From Agapanthus africanus (taxonomy: Eukaryota; Streptophyta; Magnoliopsida; Asparagales; Amaryllidaceae): a stretch of DNA of 64,000 bases. Location of the stretch: the NCBI GenBank assembly GCA_030015575.1, contig CM057350.1, positions 523,334,959 through 523,398,958 on the forward strand. The letters are read 5' to 3'. Shown here piece after piece: positions 10,919 to 23,961 of this stretch (position 1 is its first letter; the number at the start of each line of letters is the position of its first letter). Under the pieces are notes generated by a model. The model was given only the letters and a program-made list of their open reading frames with translations. It was not told the DNA's origin and did no database searches. The position numbers and the translations under genes were made by a program.

Positions 10919-13900
10919 CGACCATTGACCCGACCCTAAGACTATGACTCAGTGACCAAGTTGACCGAACCTTCTTTAACACTGGCTTTTTGGATTATCA
11001 GAGTTGCAAACCTCATTGCCACTCCTACTTTTACCCTTTTCTCCAGGACACCCCGTTTTACTACGAACGTCCACTTCCATTGGACAAAACCATCGTATGG
11101 TTAGATACGAACTCGAAAGAATTTATTCGAGGATGGTTTCCGGTTCTGGAGAAAACGGATAGGATTATTCAGTTGTCTTTTCCTTTTACCCTCTCTCAGG
11201 TTACGAGTACTCCTTGGTTTAGGGGTAGTACACCTATTACGCAAATTGGATTGTCTTCTTCCAAACCTTAGGCTGGTGCCGACCGGTAGGGAATGAAGAA
11301 AACCAATTAGCCTAACGATGGTGTACAGAAGGTATTAAGTTCAGACAAAGCAAGGGATTAGTAAGAGGGCAAAGTAAATTGCAACAGATATTCACGACCA
11401 AACCAAATATTTCGTTACCACTCCCACATCACCTTTGTATTTCTCCAGGACACTCCGTATCACTACGAAGATCCACAGTTTATTTGGATACTCCATCGTA
11501 TGGTTATATACGAACTCGAATGGAACTTGTTCCAGTTCGGGGATGGATTCTGGTTCAGGAGAAATAGGAATAAGGTTTATTCGGTTGTCTTTTATCTTCA
11601 CCCTCTCTCATTGCGAGTGTTCCTAGGATTGGGACAGTACACCCATTATGCTCATTGGATAGTCTTCTTCCAAACCATAGGCTGGTGCCGAACGGTAGGG
11701 AAGGAAGAAAACCATTTGGCCTAAAAGGGTGTGCAGAAGGTAAAGACTAAAGACATATGAAGGGATTTGGAGAGGTGGCAAAGAACTATACGGTTACAGT
11801 CGTGAATCTGGAAGAGGCATTACTAGGAATACCAGGATACCCCAACGAAACATTTCAATGTTTCAGTTTCACTGTGTACTATTAAAAGAAAACTGATTTC
11901 CCGATTAGACACTTACTCCAGGGTATGTATTTACCAGGTACGATTCTCACATCTGTATGGTTTTACAGATGATGAGTGGGAGTAGGTTATTGGGAATTGG
12001 GTGATCATCCTCATTATATCGGGATTCGTTGTAATCGGTGATATTTGAGGAAATCACCTGGGCTGTTTGCCGGTCGGCAAATATTTGGTTTTGAATATCC
12101 GCTGTTATGCACCAATTTCAAAATGATATATCTGTACGTCTATTTTTATAGAGTGAGATATACCTTTCTGAAATTATGTCTACGACATTTACCTATATCA
12201 GTGGATGGTTAGGTAAGGAGCATTAAACAGCGGTGTAATTCTTCTTAACCATAAGTACAGTTTTCAACCTACGACACACAGTGAAAGAGTTATCAGACTC
12301 AAGGGACTTATACAGAGTATTGTATGTTGTCCAGTGTCCATTAGGACAGAGGGGTTGGTCCTCATACTATATTCTGTTTACTTTTAACTTCTCTAGTTCT
12401 TAGACATGTGTTTCGTTGAAACACAGGGTCTAAGTTTTGAGGAGTTATAGGTATTTGAAGAGAGTAGAGAACCAGGTGTAGCAAGTATCGGGATTCTTCA
12501 AAGTGATCGAAGATGTAGATACTTGTGTATGGTATTCAGTTGATAGTAATGATAAAGAGAAATTGCTTCTCTTTCAGGTTACTCATAATTGGAAGCATTC
12601 CTAAGTTAAGTAACGCTGATCGGCCTCCTTCCATTTAGTTGACATGCGCTGGGGACAGCTGCATGATTTGAATCTGGTTCAATTAAATCAGTGCCTCTGT
12701 TTCTATATTGGATATAGAACAGTTCATATCTTAACGATGTTAAGGTACGGGGAGTTGTCCGGTTTATGATTAAAACCAGACACTAGACAACTCAAGGCAC
12801 GTTTCTGTAATGGCTGTTTGTGGGTTGACCCAGGCTATGACGAGGGTTGACTTTCTACCATCTGGATGAACAATAGCGATATTGTTCTAGACTCGCCACA
12901 GTTTTATTAAAAATGGATTTTTTCAGAAAACAGTAGTGGGAGTATGGTAGAACTGGAAGTGATTCCAGAACCACAAACGATTACTGAAGATTTGACAGGA
13001 ACCTAAAGATTCAATCTGGATTGACATTCCATTGGCCACTCCGCAGATAAGGTGGGTAACTTCAGGCACCCGAGAGGTACTACGGTAGCCTCAAGGACGG
13101 TGACAGGGAAGTTCTTGTTTACCCACAATTACCATTGCTGTTGTTCCAGGCTGCAAGACCCGGCGGGAGGATGAGTATAGCGTCATTCTAAACTAGTTTT
13201 AGAAGTGTACGTCTATATGACTCTGCCAGAGGGTTGTCGTAGTCAGTGGGAGCAGCGGAAGCATTGGTGGACAGGTAGCTTATGTCTATTTATAGACTAG
13301 AGCAGATGTAGCGGAGATAGATCATCAATTTCTGATATGACAGTCATGGGTTTGACTTCATCAGAATAGGGGATGGATCAGTTGAGAAGGTAGTAGGGTG
13401 TGATGTCATGGTGTTTGGATGACATACACAGAGTAGGAAAGGAAACTCCTACACTACGATCGGTTATACTTTGGTCGTCACACAGTTGTTTCTCCACAAA
13501 GGAAATGGATTTTATATCAGACATACTGGTTACTAGATCTATGGTCTTAGATCTAGATTTGGGTGGTTTCCCAATCAGGGTACTTGACAGCATTCTAAGA
13601 GTATTTAGGATGGGCGACTCCTGGCACGGTAGTGTACCTGCAGGTAATGGAGTCACCCTCTCTAAAGGTGTCTTATAGACTAAAGTAGAGAGGGACGTGC
13701 ATGATTGGCAGATCACTTGCTCAGGCAATTGAGTCAATCATGAGATGTCAAGTACCACACCAGATATTGTTCTTGCACTAGATGCAATAAGTTGACATCA
13801 ATCCAATCATGGAGAAACAGTCGGAAGCAATTTTAGAACATAAGTGGATGTTCTAGGGAGATGATAACGACAGCCTCATTCAGGAGACAGTTATCATTCC

Positions 13901-14330
13901 AGGCTTCCAAGGTGACATGGACGACAAGGAGGTTGTCAGAGTTATAGTTTTCCTTCTGATGAGGGGCAGTATTTTGGACAGGTAGTCCAAGGCAATACTG
14001 AAGGGGGCATGGCGCGCAGGATACTGATTAAGTTCAGTTGACGATACAGTCTAAGAAGTTTGGATTTGGAGTTCATTTATGAGCTATGTCCCATCAGACA
14101 TCCAGACATATTCTGAGACAGGTATTGCTCTTTTCGGGAGATAGCTTTCTCCGCGAACTTGAGATATAGAGAGACATAGAAAGAAACAACTAAGCGGATC
14201 CACTCACTGAGGCTATTCCTCGAACGCAATAGTTCCGCAAACGAGCTTTGTGAGACTGACTAGTAAAGGAGTTGGGTGTTCGGTATCACACGGGCTGTGA
14301 GTATGCGACATCGCAATAATTAGCCTTGAG
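10919..14330 (+). pseudogene. Element B eroded gag-pol
   Basis: No long frame remains, but nucleotide landmarks of the G polyprotein survive in order. AGATACGAACTCGAAAGAAT near 11103 corresponds to the gag RYETSKN segment. GTAGAACTGGAAGTGATTCC near 12945 matches the integrase-RT linker. TATGTCTATTTATAGACTAG near 13280 matches KSIYGLKQ. TTGGATGACATACA near 13417 is the YVDD site changed to LDD. GGATCCACTCACTGAGG near 14197 matches DPFTKAL. The gag part contains a tandem duplication of about 409 bp (compare 11275 and 11684). The integrase core is not recognisable. D carries the same state of decay, so this happened before either copy inserted. Function, if any, would be as filler for a packaged RNA. 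Confidence 0.75.
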
Positions 14331-14333
14331 TGC

Positions 14334-14344
14334 AAGTGGGAGAT
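14334..14344 (+). promoter_or_regulatory. Polypurine tract of element B
   Basis: AAGTGGGAGAT directly before the 3' LTR; identical to D and G. It primes plus-strand DNA synthesis. Confidence 0.9.
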
Positions 14345-16610
14345 TGTTGGAGATAGTGCCCTCAGAGTCAATTATTGGATCACAGGTACGTGATTGCAAT
14401 GATTGGGGGAGGACCTATCCCGGTAGGACAGTCTTACTCGAGATGATAGTATGCTATCTGGCTTACCTTTATCATCGTGTACTGTTTTAAGTGACCTGAC
14501 ACGTCGCTATTACACGTTGATAGAGCCCCTAGGATTCTTGCTTGACCACCAGCAGTATGAGGGCGATCATATAAGTGGGAGCTGGGGGTCTATAAGCATA
14601 TCCTTAAAAGGTCCCTAGTCGTGAGAGTTTCGAGACAGGGCATCGATTTTCCATAGTAGACTAGTGTATACAGTCGAGACCCCGACAAGGGGCGGTGGCC
14701 GGTCTCACAAGCCACTGGTGTCAGTTGGATCACCTAAGATGTATACAGGTGCTCATTGGGTTATGAGTACACCGGACAGGACTCGCCGGGAACATGCTAG
14801 TTGGTCATATACCAGACGTCAGATGGCAGTTCCCTGGTGACATGTGTGCAGGTTAGTTCATCGACCTGGGGATCGTCATTTGTCTCGTGTGAGTTCCCAC
14901 TGTACTTTGATTACTACCCTACCACGGCTCAAAGGAGTCGTGCAAACAAGTTTTAGTTGGGTACAGTCCCGAGCCACATGGAGGCAGTGAGCGTATCTTC
15001 AGGGGTTCGTCTCTCCCGGTATTGGGGGTGAGGTCGTGCTGTGTCTAGGAGAGCCATTACACGAAGTCCTTGGCCAAGGCAAGGAGATTTACTGGTAGGT
15101 ATTCCAGTAGTATCTCAGGGTGTTTTGGGCTACACTCCGACACGACTTGTACCGCTTTTGGGGGTCTGACTTTTACCAACCCCCTAGGCCTGCCATGCGA
15201 TACTCATAGACGAACGGACCGGACTGTACGGATATTGTCACTGACAGGCTCAGTAGGGTGTCAGGATGAGTTCGCTCATCGACGTCCTTTTTAGTCAATA
15301 CCTGGTAGCCCGTTACGTATTGGCTTATACCTCTGACGTGCTAGTGGTTAAATCCACAACCAAGGTGTTGACGAGTCTTTAGAGTCCCCCACATTCAGTT
15401 ACTCAGCTTTCGGGCAAAAGGTTGTAGAGGCCGTATGGAGATATGGCTAGGTCCGATCAGATACGTGCGGTATTGCACGGATCAGGATCGGACAGTTTGT
15501 ACTATAGGCCGTATGGTTTTATGGCAGGGTTCGATCAGATACGTGCGGTATTGCACGGATCAGGATCGAACGGATATAACTAGCCGGCTTTGGTTTAAGC
15601 CGGATCCTAGTATAGTACAGTATAGATTTTGTCTCATTGCATTTGTATTTCGGTCGAAATACAGATGCGGGTGTGTATGCACAGTATCGGGGTTTTCCTG
15701 TAATTTATTACAGGACCAGTTTTCTGGAGTTGCCAGTTTGCTTTCCGTTTCGGCCAATTTCCATTGTTCCGTTCATTGGCCGAAGTTTGGTGGAGGAGGG
15801 TTTATTTGCATTGTTGCAAATAGGCATTTGTGGAGGGGTTCTTTGTTTTTTGTAGCATCATGATAGTCTTCATGATGGTGCACCATCCATTGACTTGCTT
15901 GACTTCATACTTCATGATGGCTTGACTTTGTTAGCATCATGGTTGTTGATGATGGTTGTGTGGAGTGTTGGCATTGCCTTGTGATCATTCCCTTTTGCAT
16001 GATAGCTTTCCTCTCTCTCCCTTTGGGATTAGATGAGAATGGCTCCCTTTTGGTTACACACTTGACTCTCTCATTCTCATTCTCTCCTCCCCCTCTAGTT
16101 ATGGCCGGCCAAGCTTGGAGGAGGGGTTGCCCATTTTTGTAGTGGGGATTTTTGCTCTCTTGATGTTAGAAAAATCCCCAAGGTCCTCCACATTGTTCTT
16201 GTATCATCCCTCCACCTAAAATGGCATCTCCATGAACCCCAAAGTGAGACTTGAGGACTACATATTCTACAGCGAACCTTGGGCACGTCGAGTAGCCGGC
16301 TTCGTGCCCGAGTTGCCTCGGCATTGAGGTGGGAGCCCGTAAACAAAGTAGGCGATGTGGTGCACTTCCGGTGACGAGGAGGAGACGGGACTTTTCCGCA
16401 GGAGATCGGGACCATGACGAGAAGACCGGAGGACTTGGATCGTCGGTATATCTCTAACCCATCTTCTAGTTAGCTTAGACTAGTTAATGGTTTCGATCCG
16501 GGTGTTTAGTGCGCGGTGGTGCCGGTTTGCTAAGTCCGCAAAATTTAAGTTTTCACCGCTTCCGCATTCCGGCGTCGGATTGACGGCCGGGGCGCCGCCG
16601 TGCACTCACA
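14345..16610 (+). repeat. Element B 3' LTR
   Basis: 2266 bp, the same length as the 5' LTR, with about eight or nine differences seen by eye. Two 78-bp repeats lie at 15429-15584. It is followed by the duplication CCCAA (16611-16615). Confidence 0.95.
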
Positions 16611-18976
16611 CCCAAAACATCATAAAATACTCGTGTCCAACATCGACACGCAAATCCTCATATATCGGGCGCCGTCAGTCCGGACCGGCCCCACGGGGTC
16701 CGTCTGCGGTATCGGCCCTCGGCCCCCGGCAGTACGGATCATCCCGCATCCATCCCTCGACTCTGGTCAGTATCCTCCGGACAACTGCCAGATCCAACCA
16801 ATTACCGGTAGGTACTCGCCCGCCTCCGGCTCAATCGGCAAATCCCATCGATCATCTCGCCGAGGGGAACCATACCGGGCCCACCACGAACCCGCAAACG
16901 GAACATCCACTCCTCGAATCGGGTTTCAAGCACACGTCTCAGCACCGAGAAAACGCGTGGTGGACACACCAAAATATCATATCACAAGGTACCGGGTTTT
17001 CAAAATAATGCATCTTTTCTTTAAATATTTCCACGGTCCTCAAAACCAGAAATCACATAAAAATCCATCACCAATAAGTCAATCCAATGCGAGGTACAAT
17101 GTAATCAATCCATGGCAGGTATATAAGGGAAAGCCGCTTTTTAAAATAGTTTCCGTTTTTAAAGACTTCATGCGGCTCCCAAATTTCCAGGAAATCATAA
17201 TCAATTCACATGTATGATGAACTACAGCAATAATACAACGGTATAATCATGGCAGTTCTACAGTGAGTGTGGCATGGCAATTACTAACGGTGTGTGTGTA
17301 GCATGTAAATAGTGCCCGTGCAACATAAACCGTTAGTAATAGTGCGGTGTTCTATCAGTTCTAAGCAATATATATATGAACACAGCAGGGAATGCAATAT
17401 GCGATGACAGTCTATGGGGTGCATGCAACATATAATAATAAAGTCCTATCAGCCCTGACGCATAACGCCATGCGGGCGATATCCCCGTAGATGTGAAATC
17501 TACTCACCGTGTCTCGCGCTAAGTGTATCCAACCACTTGCTTGCCCTTCTTCGCAGCGTCCGTCTCACTGGCCTGCGAACCTAAAATCACATAACATATA
17601 CCACACATAAGCTTAATTCACAAAAAAACGCGACATTATAATCCAACAAGAAACCCGTGTCGCAAACCAATCGCGCGTGTGCGCGATACGCTAAAACGTG
17701 TAATCACGCGCCATGAAACTACCCAGACGCGCCGCGATACGCAGAAACCCAAACCTACTCACGTATCACGCGTGTCGTGAAGGTTTAGAAAACGGCAAAA
17801 TAGGTATTTGGTCCCAGATTTTTCTACAGAACCAAACTTACAAGAATATATATATCAAAACACTACACACAATGGCAGACACCCACTGGACCAAACCCCA
17901 ACCCAAGCCCTACCCATCTGGCCGCAATTGGCGGCCAGAATCAAGAAATTGGCGGCCAAAGGGGTGAATTAGGGGGTCGGGTTAAACACAGGGTATCAAC
18001 ACATCTCCACTATACTGCAGTATTCCCAATATCATTCAGATCACATCGGGTCAAAAGCAGATCCAGAAACGCTCAAATTGCACAAATACGACATTTTGCA
18101 TCGAATATGAAAACTGGTGGTATTTTAGTGTAATCGGGGTTGGACTAGGTTACAATGGCCTCAACAGACCTCAATCATCCTACTGAAACCAATCTATACC
18201 TCATTAGCACAAAGATCCTACTAAACATCCCATATCACACTAAAACGCACCAATATCCATAAACCGAAGCAAATCTACACTAACTAAGTTAACTAGGGGA
18301 TAAGATAGGAAGTATACCTCACACTCGACCCTAGGGAGTTGCAGGAAGGTGAAGAAGAGAAGAGAAGAGGCTGCACTTGCTGTTGGTGCTCACTGCTGCT
18401 GCTGCTGAACTTTGCTGCTGCTGCTGCTGCTTCTTTCTGCTGCTGCTGTTGCTCCTTCTCCTGCTGCTGCTGTTGCTTCTTCTCCTGCTGCTGCTGCTGG
18501 GGTGTGAAGAGGTAAGTGTGTGTGTTTGTGAGTGTGTGGGTGTGTGATGTATTGAGAGAAAGGCAAGAAATGAGAGGAAAACAACCATGACCCAATTGTC
18601 AACCCTCCTCTCTCTCTCTTCATTAATGGCAAGCATGGGCTTAGCCATGATGCCCACTCCCTCTCTCTCACAAGTCAACACACAAAAGAAAACTAATTCA
18701 AATTAAAGGGACTTCTAATTAACTAATTGACTTAATTAACCCACTTAAAACCCAAAAGAATTAATCCTACAATTAACCCACCATGGTTAATAATTATGGT
18801 ATTTACTTCATTTAAAAACCCTAGTTTACATGCACATGTGTGTGCAAGCCTAGGAAAATTTTGGAAAAATATTTATTAAATTAGGAAAAATATTTAAAAC
18901 ACAGTTTGGTAAACTTTTTATTAAAAACCATTATTTAATTATAATTATTCACTAACCCTTATCCTAAGGTGTTACA
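16611..18976 (-). repeat. Element C 3' LTR, segment right of insertion B
   Basis: Continues the C LTR after the CCCAA duplication and ends GGTGTTACA at 18976. It matches 24943-27301. A frame open at 16600-17217 is also open in the other LTR, but shows no domain. It is best seen as conserved only because the LTRs are young copies. Confidence 0.93.
18391..18502 (-). repeat. CTG/CAG microsatellite in the C 3' LTR
   Basis: Interrupted CTG runs. Relative to 26726-26822 in the other LTR, two runs are longer by two and one units. This is post- or peri-insertion slippage between copies that began identical. Confidence 0.85.
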
Positions 18977-18990
18977 ATCTCCCCCCTTAA
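18977..18990 (-). promoter_or_regulatory. Polypurine tract of element C
   Basis: The minus strand reads TTAAGGGGGGAGAT immediately before the 3' LTR. Confidence 0.9.
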
Positions 18991-19017
18991 AGAAATTCGT
19001 CCCCGAATTTCAAAAAT

Positions 19018-21720
19018 CTAACTAAGGTTACCTTCAAAAAGATGGGGATACGTCTTCATCATCTCGCTTTCGGTCTCCCAAGTGACCTCCTCACAGTTCT
19101 GACCACGCCAAAGTACCTTAACTGATGGAATGTCTTTCGATCTCAATTTCTTCACTTGTCGATCCAAGATCATCACCGGCTGCTCTGCATAGGAAAGGTC
19201 GCGCTCAAGCTGGATCGTCGGATGCTGGATCGCATGCGAAGGATCATGTAGATATCTGCGGAGCATCGAGACATGGAATACGGGGTGCACATCTGGGAAG
19301 CTGGGCGGAAGGGCTAACCGGTAGGCTACTGCACCGACACGCTCGAGGATCTCGAAGGGGCCAACATACCTGGGACTGAGCTTCCCCTTCTTTCCAAACC
19401 TCATCACACTTTTCATTGGGGAGACCCTCAAGAAAACATGATCACCAACAGAAAACTCAAGTCTGCGTCGCCGACGATCCGCATAAGATCTCTGCCTACT
19501 CTGGGCTGCTCTCATCCTATCGCGAATCAACTGGATCTTCGCTGTCGTCTCCTCAACGATCTGTGGTCCTAAGATACTGCTCTCACTGAGCTCTGTCCAA
19601 CAAGTGGGCGACCTGCATCTCCTCCCATAAAGAGCCTCAAATGGTGCCATCTGAATGGTCTCCTGGTAGCTGTTATTGTAGGAGAACTCTACTAAGGGTA
19701 AATGATGATCCCAGCTACCTCCGAAATCTAATACATAAGCCCTGAGCATGTCCTCGAGAGTCTGGATCGTCCGCTCTGACTGTCCGTCGGTCTGCGGATG
19801 AAAAGCCGTGCTGAAACTCAAGCGAGTGCCCAAAGCCTCCTGAAGCCTCTGCCATAGTCTACTGGTAAACTGGGTGCCTCTGTCGGACACAATGCACGTC
19901 GGGACTCCGTGTAGTCGCACTATCTCATCAATGTAGATCTGGGCATACTGAGTAAATCCGAAAGTCATCTTTACCGGTAGGAAGTGAGCCGCTTTCGTCA
20001 AACGATCCACGATCACCCAGATGGAGTCATACCCCCGACTAGTCCTGGGTAGACCCACCACGAAGTCCATCGAAATCTGTTCCCATTTCCACTCCGGAAT
20101 TGGTAACGGCTGTAGCTCTCCCGCGGGCCTCTGGTGCTCAGCCTTGACTTGCTGACAAGTCAGGCATCTCGATACAAAATCTGCAATGTCCCTCTTCATT
20201 CCGTCCCACCAGTAAACATCTCGCATATCATGATACATCTTGGTGGAACCGGGATGGACGCTATATACCGATCGATGTGCCTCCTCAAGAATCTCGCGTC
20301 TCAGCCCTTCAGCATCTGGTACGCACAGTCTGACTCCAAACCGTAGTACTCCCTGATCATCGATCACGAACTCGGAAAATCTGCCCTGTCCCATCTGTGC
20401 CATGATCTCTGAACATCGGTCATCACTGAGCTGTGCCTCACGTATACGATCGATCAACTGTGGGCGTGCACGGACATGTGCTATCTGTCCTCCAATCGGC
20501 GTGAACTCGAACTGTACTCGACTGTCGCATAATATCTGCCAATCTGCCGATGACTGCTCCTGTACTGCGCTCAAACAAGATAAACTACTCCCGGGCCTCC
20601 GGCTCAAAGCATCCGCCACCACATTTGCCTTGCCCGGGTGATATAAGATCTCGCAGTCATAATCCTTCACTAACTCCATCCATCGACGCTGTCGAAGGTT
20701 CAGATCCCGCTGCTGGAATATGTATTTCAGACTCTTGTGATCCGTAAATATCTGGCACGACTCGCCGTATAGGTAATGTCGCCAGATCTTAAGGGCGAAG
20801 ACCACTGCTGCCATCTCCAAATCATGAGTGGGGTAGTTCTGCTCGTGCTTCTTCAATTGTCGCGAGGCATACGCGATCACCCTATCATGCTGCATCAGAA
20901 CGCATCCCAATCCCACTCGAGAAGCATCACAAAAGACCACAAATCCGCCCGGTCCGGAAGGTAAAGATAACACCGGTGCCGTCGTCAGCCGTGTCCGTAA
21001 CCGCTGGAAACTGTGCTCGCACTCCTCCGTCCAAACGAAAGGAACTCCCTTCCGGGTCAACCCGGTCAACGGTGTAGCAATACTGGAGAAGTCCTGCACA
21101 AAACGCCTGTAGTAACCGGCCAATCCCAAAAAGCTGCGAATCTCCGTCACCGATGTGGGTCTGGGCCAACGCTGAACGGCCTCGATCTTCCTCGGGTCTA
21201 CACATATACCGTCTCGTGAAATCACGTGACCCAAGAAGTCCACGCTGTCTAGCCAAAAAGCACACTTGGAGAATTTCGCATAAAGCTGGTGCTCCCTCAA
21301 TGTCTGCAATGTAATCCGCAGGTGCTGCTCGTGCTCCTCACTACTCCGGGAATACACCAAGATATCGTCAATGAAGACTATAATGAACAGATCCAAGTAA
21401 GGCCGGAAAATACGGTTCATCAAATCCATGAAGGCTGCTGGCGCATTGGTGAGTCCGAACGACATCACCAAGAACTCGTAATGGCCGTAGCGCGTACGGA
21501 AGGCTGTCCGGGGAATGTCCTCCTGTCGAACCCGCAGCTGATGATAGCCCGATCGCAAATCGATCCTCGAAAAGTACCCTGCCCCCTGAAGCTGGTCGAA
21601 CAAATCGTCGATACGCGGCAAAGGATACCTGTTCCGCACTGTTACCCTGTTCAGCTGGCGGTAGTCGATACACAGACGCAAACTGCCATCCTTCTTCTTG
21701 ACGAGCAGGACTGGAGCACC
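19018..21720 (-). pseudogene. Element C pol: RT, RNase H, integrase with chromodomain-like end
   Basis: The frame continues that of gag after a TAG at 21721-21723. It is otherwise undamaged, with 900 codons after the stop. RT motifs are [36 protein letters not shown] and the catalytic [10 protein letters not shown]. RNase H has [13 protein letters not shown] and [10 protein letters not shown]. Integrase has the zinc motif [10 protein letters not shown]...CLTCQQVK and the core residues in [18 protein letters not shown] and [33 protein letters not shown] segment follows, then [19 protein letters not shown], which resembles the divergent chromodomains of Tekay-type chromoviruses. Such domains bind histone marks and steer insertion into heterochromatin. 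There is no separate start; translation should come from the gag ATG, so the amber codon matters. Confidence 0.93.
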
Positions 21721-23736
21721 CTAAGGAGAAACACTGGGTCGAATAAGTCCCTTGTCCAGCAAATCTTGCAATTGATCCTTCAACTCTCGAAGTTCCGCCG
21801 GGGCCATCCGATAAGGCGGTATGGAAATAGGCCCCGCACCAGGAACCAAATCAATACAGAAAGAAATGTCGCGCTCGGGCGGCAACCCAGGAAGCTCGTC
21901 AGGGAACACATCAGGAAACTCGCTAACAACCGGAACCTGATCCAATGGAACCTCTGTAGCGCGAGCATCGCAAACATAGGCGAGAAATCCCTGACATCCC
22001 TTCCTCAAAAGCTGTCCAGCGCGAAAAGAAGAAATCACACTGTGAGGGGCGGCACCACGGTCCCCCAACACAACAAAAACCGACTCACCGGGGAAACAGA
22101 ATCTAACTGTCTTCTCGCGGCAGTCCACAGAAGCATAGCACGTGGCTAACCAATCCATGCCCAAAAGAACGTCGAAGTCCAACATCTCCAGAAGGATCAA
22201 GTCGACAGGCAACTCTCTCTCGCCAATACAGACGATACAGGATCGGAACACGTGCCTAGCAACAAACGACTCTCCCACAGGAGTAGTCACCACAAGCGGC
22301 TGATCAAGCAAGCCGGACTCTCTACCCAAACTCGGCACAAAGTGTGTGGATACGTACGAGTGTGTGGATCCGGGATCGAACAGTACATGTGTATCAACCG
22401 AACATACAGGAAGGATACCTGAAACCACTGCATTGGACGCCTGCGCGTCCTGATGTGTCAAAGCAAAGACCCTCGCCTGTCCACCACCTGTAACTGACTG
22501 ACCTCTGCCTCGGTCACCTCGTCCCCTCTGAGCAACTCCTCCACGCCCACGACCTCTCTGTGCATAAGTCTGGCGCGGAGCAACGGTAGGCACAACGGGC
22601 AACGCCCTCTGGGGTGGTGAAGGTGGTAAGGTAACATGCGGTGCTGCCGCCTCCCTCCGGTGTGTCTCTGGACAATCTCGAACGAGGTGAAGTAGGCTGC
22701 CACATCTGTAGCAACCCCGCGGCGACTGCTGACCTTCCTGGGGATACGAACTAAACATCCGACCTCGTCCCGAATCTCTGCTACTCCCCGTACCGGAACG
22801 ATACCTGTCGCGACGTCTGAATGACTGCCTCCGTGCGAAAATACTGGTACGAACTCTCTTCGGCTCATGAAGTACCGAAGTCTCAGTAAGGTGCTCCTCG
22901 ACCACTAGGGCTGCGTCTACAGCTGCTGCATAGGTCTCGTAGTGCTGTGCGCTGATCGCGAGGAACAATGGTGTAAGCAAGCCTCGAACAAATCTCCGGA
23001 CTCGCAACTCCTCGGTAGCCACTAAATATGGGGCGTAGACTGCCAGCTCTGTAAACAGTACGTCATACTCTGCCACTGTCATCCCTGGCGTCTGGCGCAA
23101 GGACTCAAACCTGCGTGCTCGGGCATCTCTAACACTCCGGGGAAGGAAACGGGCTAGAAATATGGTCACGAACTCCATCCAGGTCATAGGAGGAAGACCT
23201 GCTGCTCTGCCCTTCTCAACGGAATCACACCACTTCTGCGCAAGACCTTCCAGGCGAAAGCTCGCGAACTCGACCCATCTCGCATCTGCGCATCTGAGGG
23301 AACGGCATATCCTGGCCATCCTGTCTATGAAAGACTGTGGGTCCTCGGCTGTATCGGTGCCTGTGAATACTGGAGGCTTCAGCCTCATGAACTCTGACAG
23401 CGATACTGTAATCACCTCCGTGGCTGCAGGGGCAACTGGCTGTGCGGTAGGTACCATCGCGGTCTCTGGAACTGGTGGAGCTACCTCTGGTCGCTGCGCT
23501 CGAAGCGTCTCAACTAGCGATCCTATCATCTGGCGCATCTCCTGCATGCTAGATCCCACCGTCTGGCGCATCTCCTGCATACCAGCCCCTAGCGTGGCGA
23601 TCTGCTCTGTCACGGCAGGAACAGCCTGCTCAGGTACAACGGGTGCACTGCCCAGATCAGTCCTCGTCTCGGACGAGTCAACTCGAATCTCGGCCCTCGC
23701 GGCCGCTCTCTGTGCCCTCGTAGTCTTTGGCGGCAT
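21721..23736 (-). pseudogene. Element C gag and protease, ending at an in-frame TAG
   Basis: The best start is the ATG at 23736-23734 (MPPKTTRAQ), since the upstream 12 codons have no ATG. A retrotransposon Gag domain lies around FIDRMARICRSLRCADARWV to EHLTETSVL. It is followed by a basic stretch and the CCHC knuckle CYRCGSLLHLVRDC. The aspartic protease follows with VLFDPGSTHSYVS, where the usual D-S/T-G is D-P-G-S, and LLGMDWL. The linker FPDVFPDELPGLPP leads towards RT. The frame then reaches PSVSP-stop-GAPVLL. Related elements have Trp here (PWGAPV), so one G-to-A change (TGG to TAG) explains the stop. Gag forms virus-like particles and the protease would cleave the polyprotein. Confidence 0.92.
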
Positions 23737-23945
23737 AATGGCTGAAAGAAAATTTGGATTCGATAAGAACACGGAAATCGAATCGCAAGAATATAAGGAG
23801 GAATCAAATCAATAAGTCCTAAGGTCGCGTAGGCGGAGTACCGTGTCGTGAGTATGCCGCGGAACATACGCACGCTACGCTACCCTGCTGCAGCTACCTA
23901 CTCCATCATACCAGGGTCATCCTACACTCCGAAGGTAATACCTAC

Positions 23946-23957
23946 GCTCTGATACCA
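23946..23957 (-). promoter_or_regulatory. Primer-binding site of element C (initiator tRNA-Met)
   Basis: The minus strand reads TGGTATCAGAGC, four bases from the 5' LTR. The leader from here to the gag ATG (23945-23737) is only about 200 nt, in contrast with the 2-kb leaders of the copia elements. Confidence 0.93.
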
Positions 23958-23961
23958 ACTT

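Larger units (their letters stand above)
6326..16610 (+). mobile_element. Element B: copia-type non-autonomous LTR element with decayed coding region
   Basis: Two 2266-bp LTRs (6326-8591 and 14345-16610) begin TGTTGGAG and end CACTCACA. Their difference by eye is about eight or nine substitutions. The target duplication is CCCAA at 6321-6325 and 16611-16615. A tRNA-Met primer site and a polypurine tract bound a 5.75-kb interior. The interior has a 2.3-kb leader like that of G and then an eroded gag-pol with no long frame. D carries the same eroded interior in another locus. Since B still has near-identical LTRs, the decayed form itself was copied recently. It fits the large retrotransposon derivative concept (LARD), here from a copia lineage. 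Confidence 0.93.

Noticed and set aside
18293-18681. Frames with poly-Gln, poly-Ser or poly-Ala on the minus strand
   Set aside because: They are translations of a CTG microsatellite in three frames; no gene context.
21679-21681. Separate start for the C pol frame
   Set aside because: The codon is TTG, and the frame is continuous with gag apart from one TAG, so there is no independent pol start.
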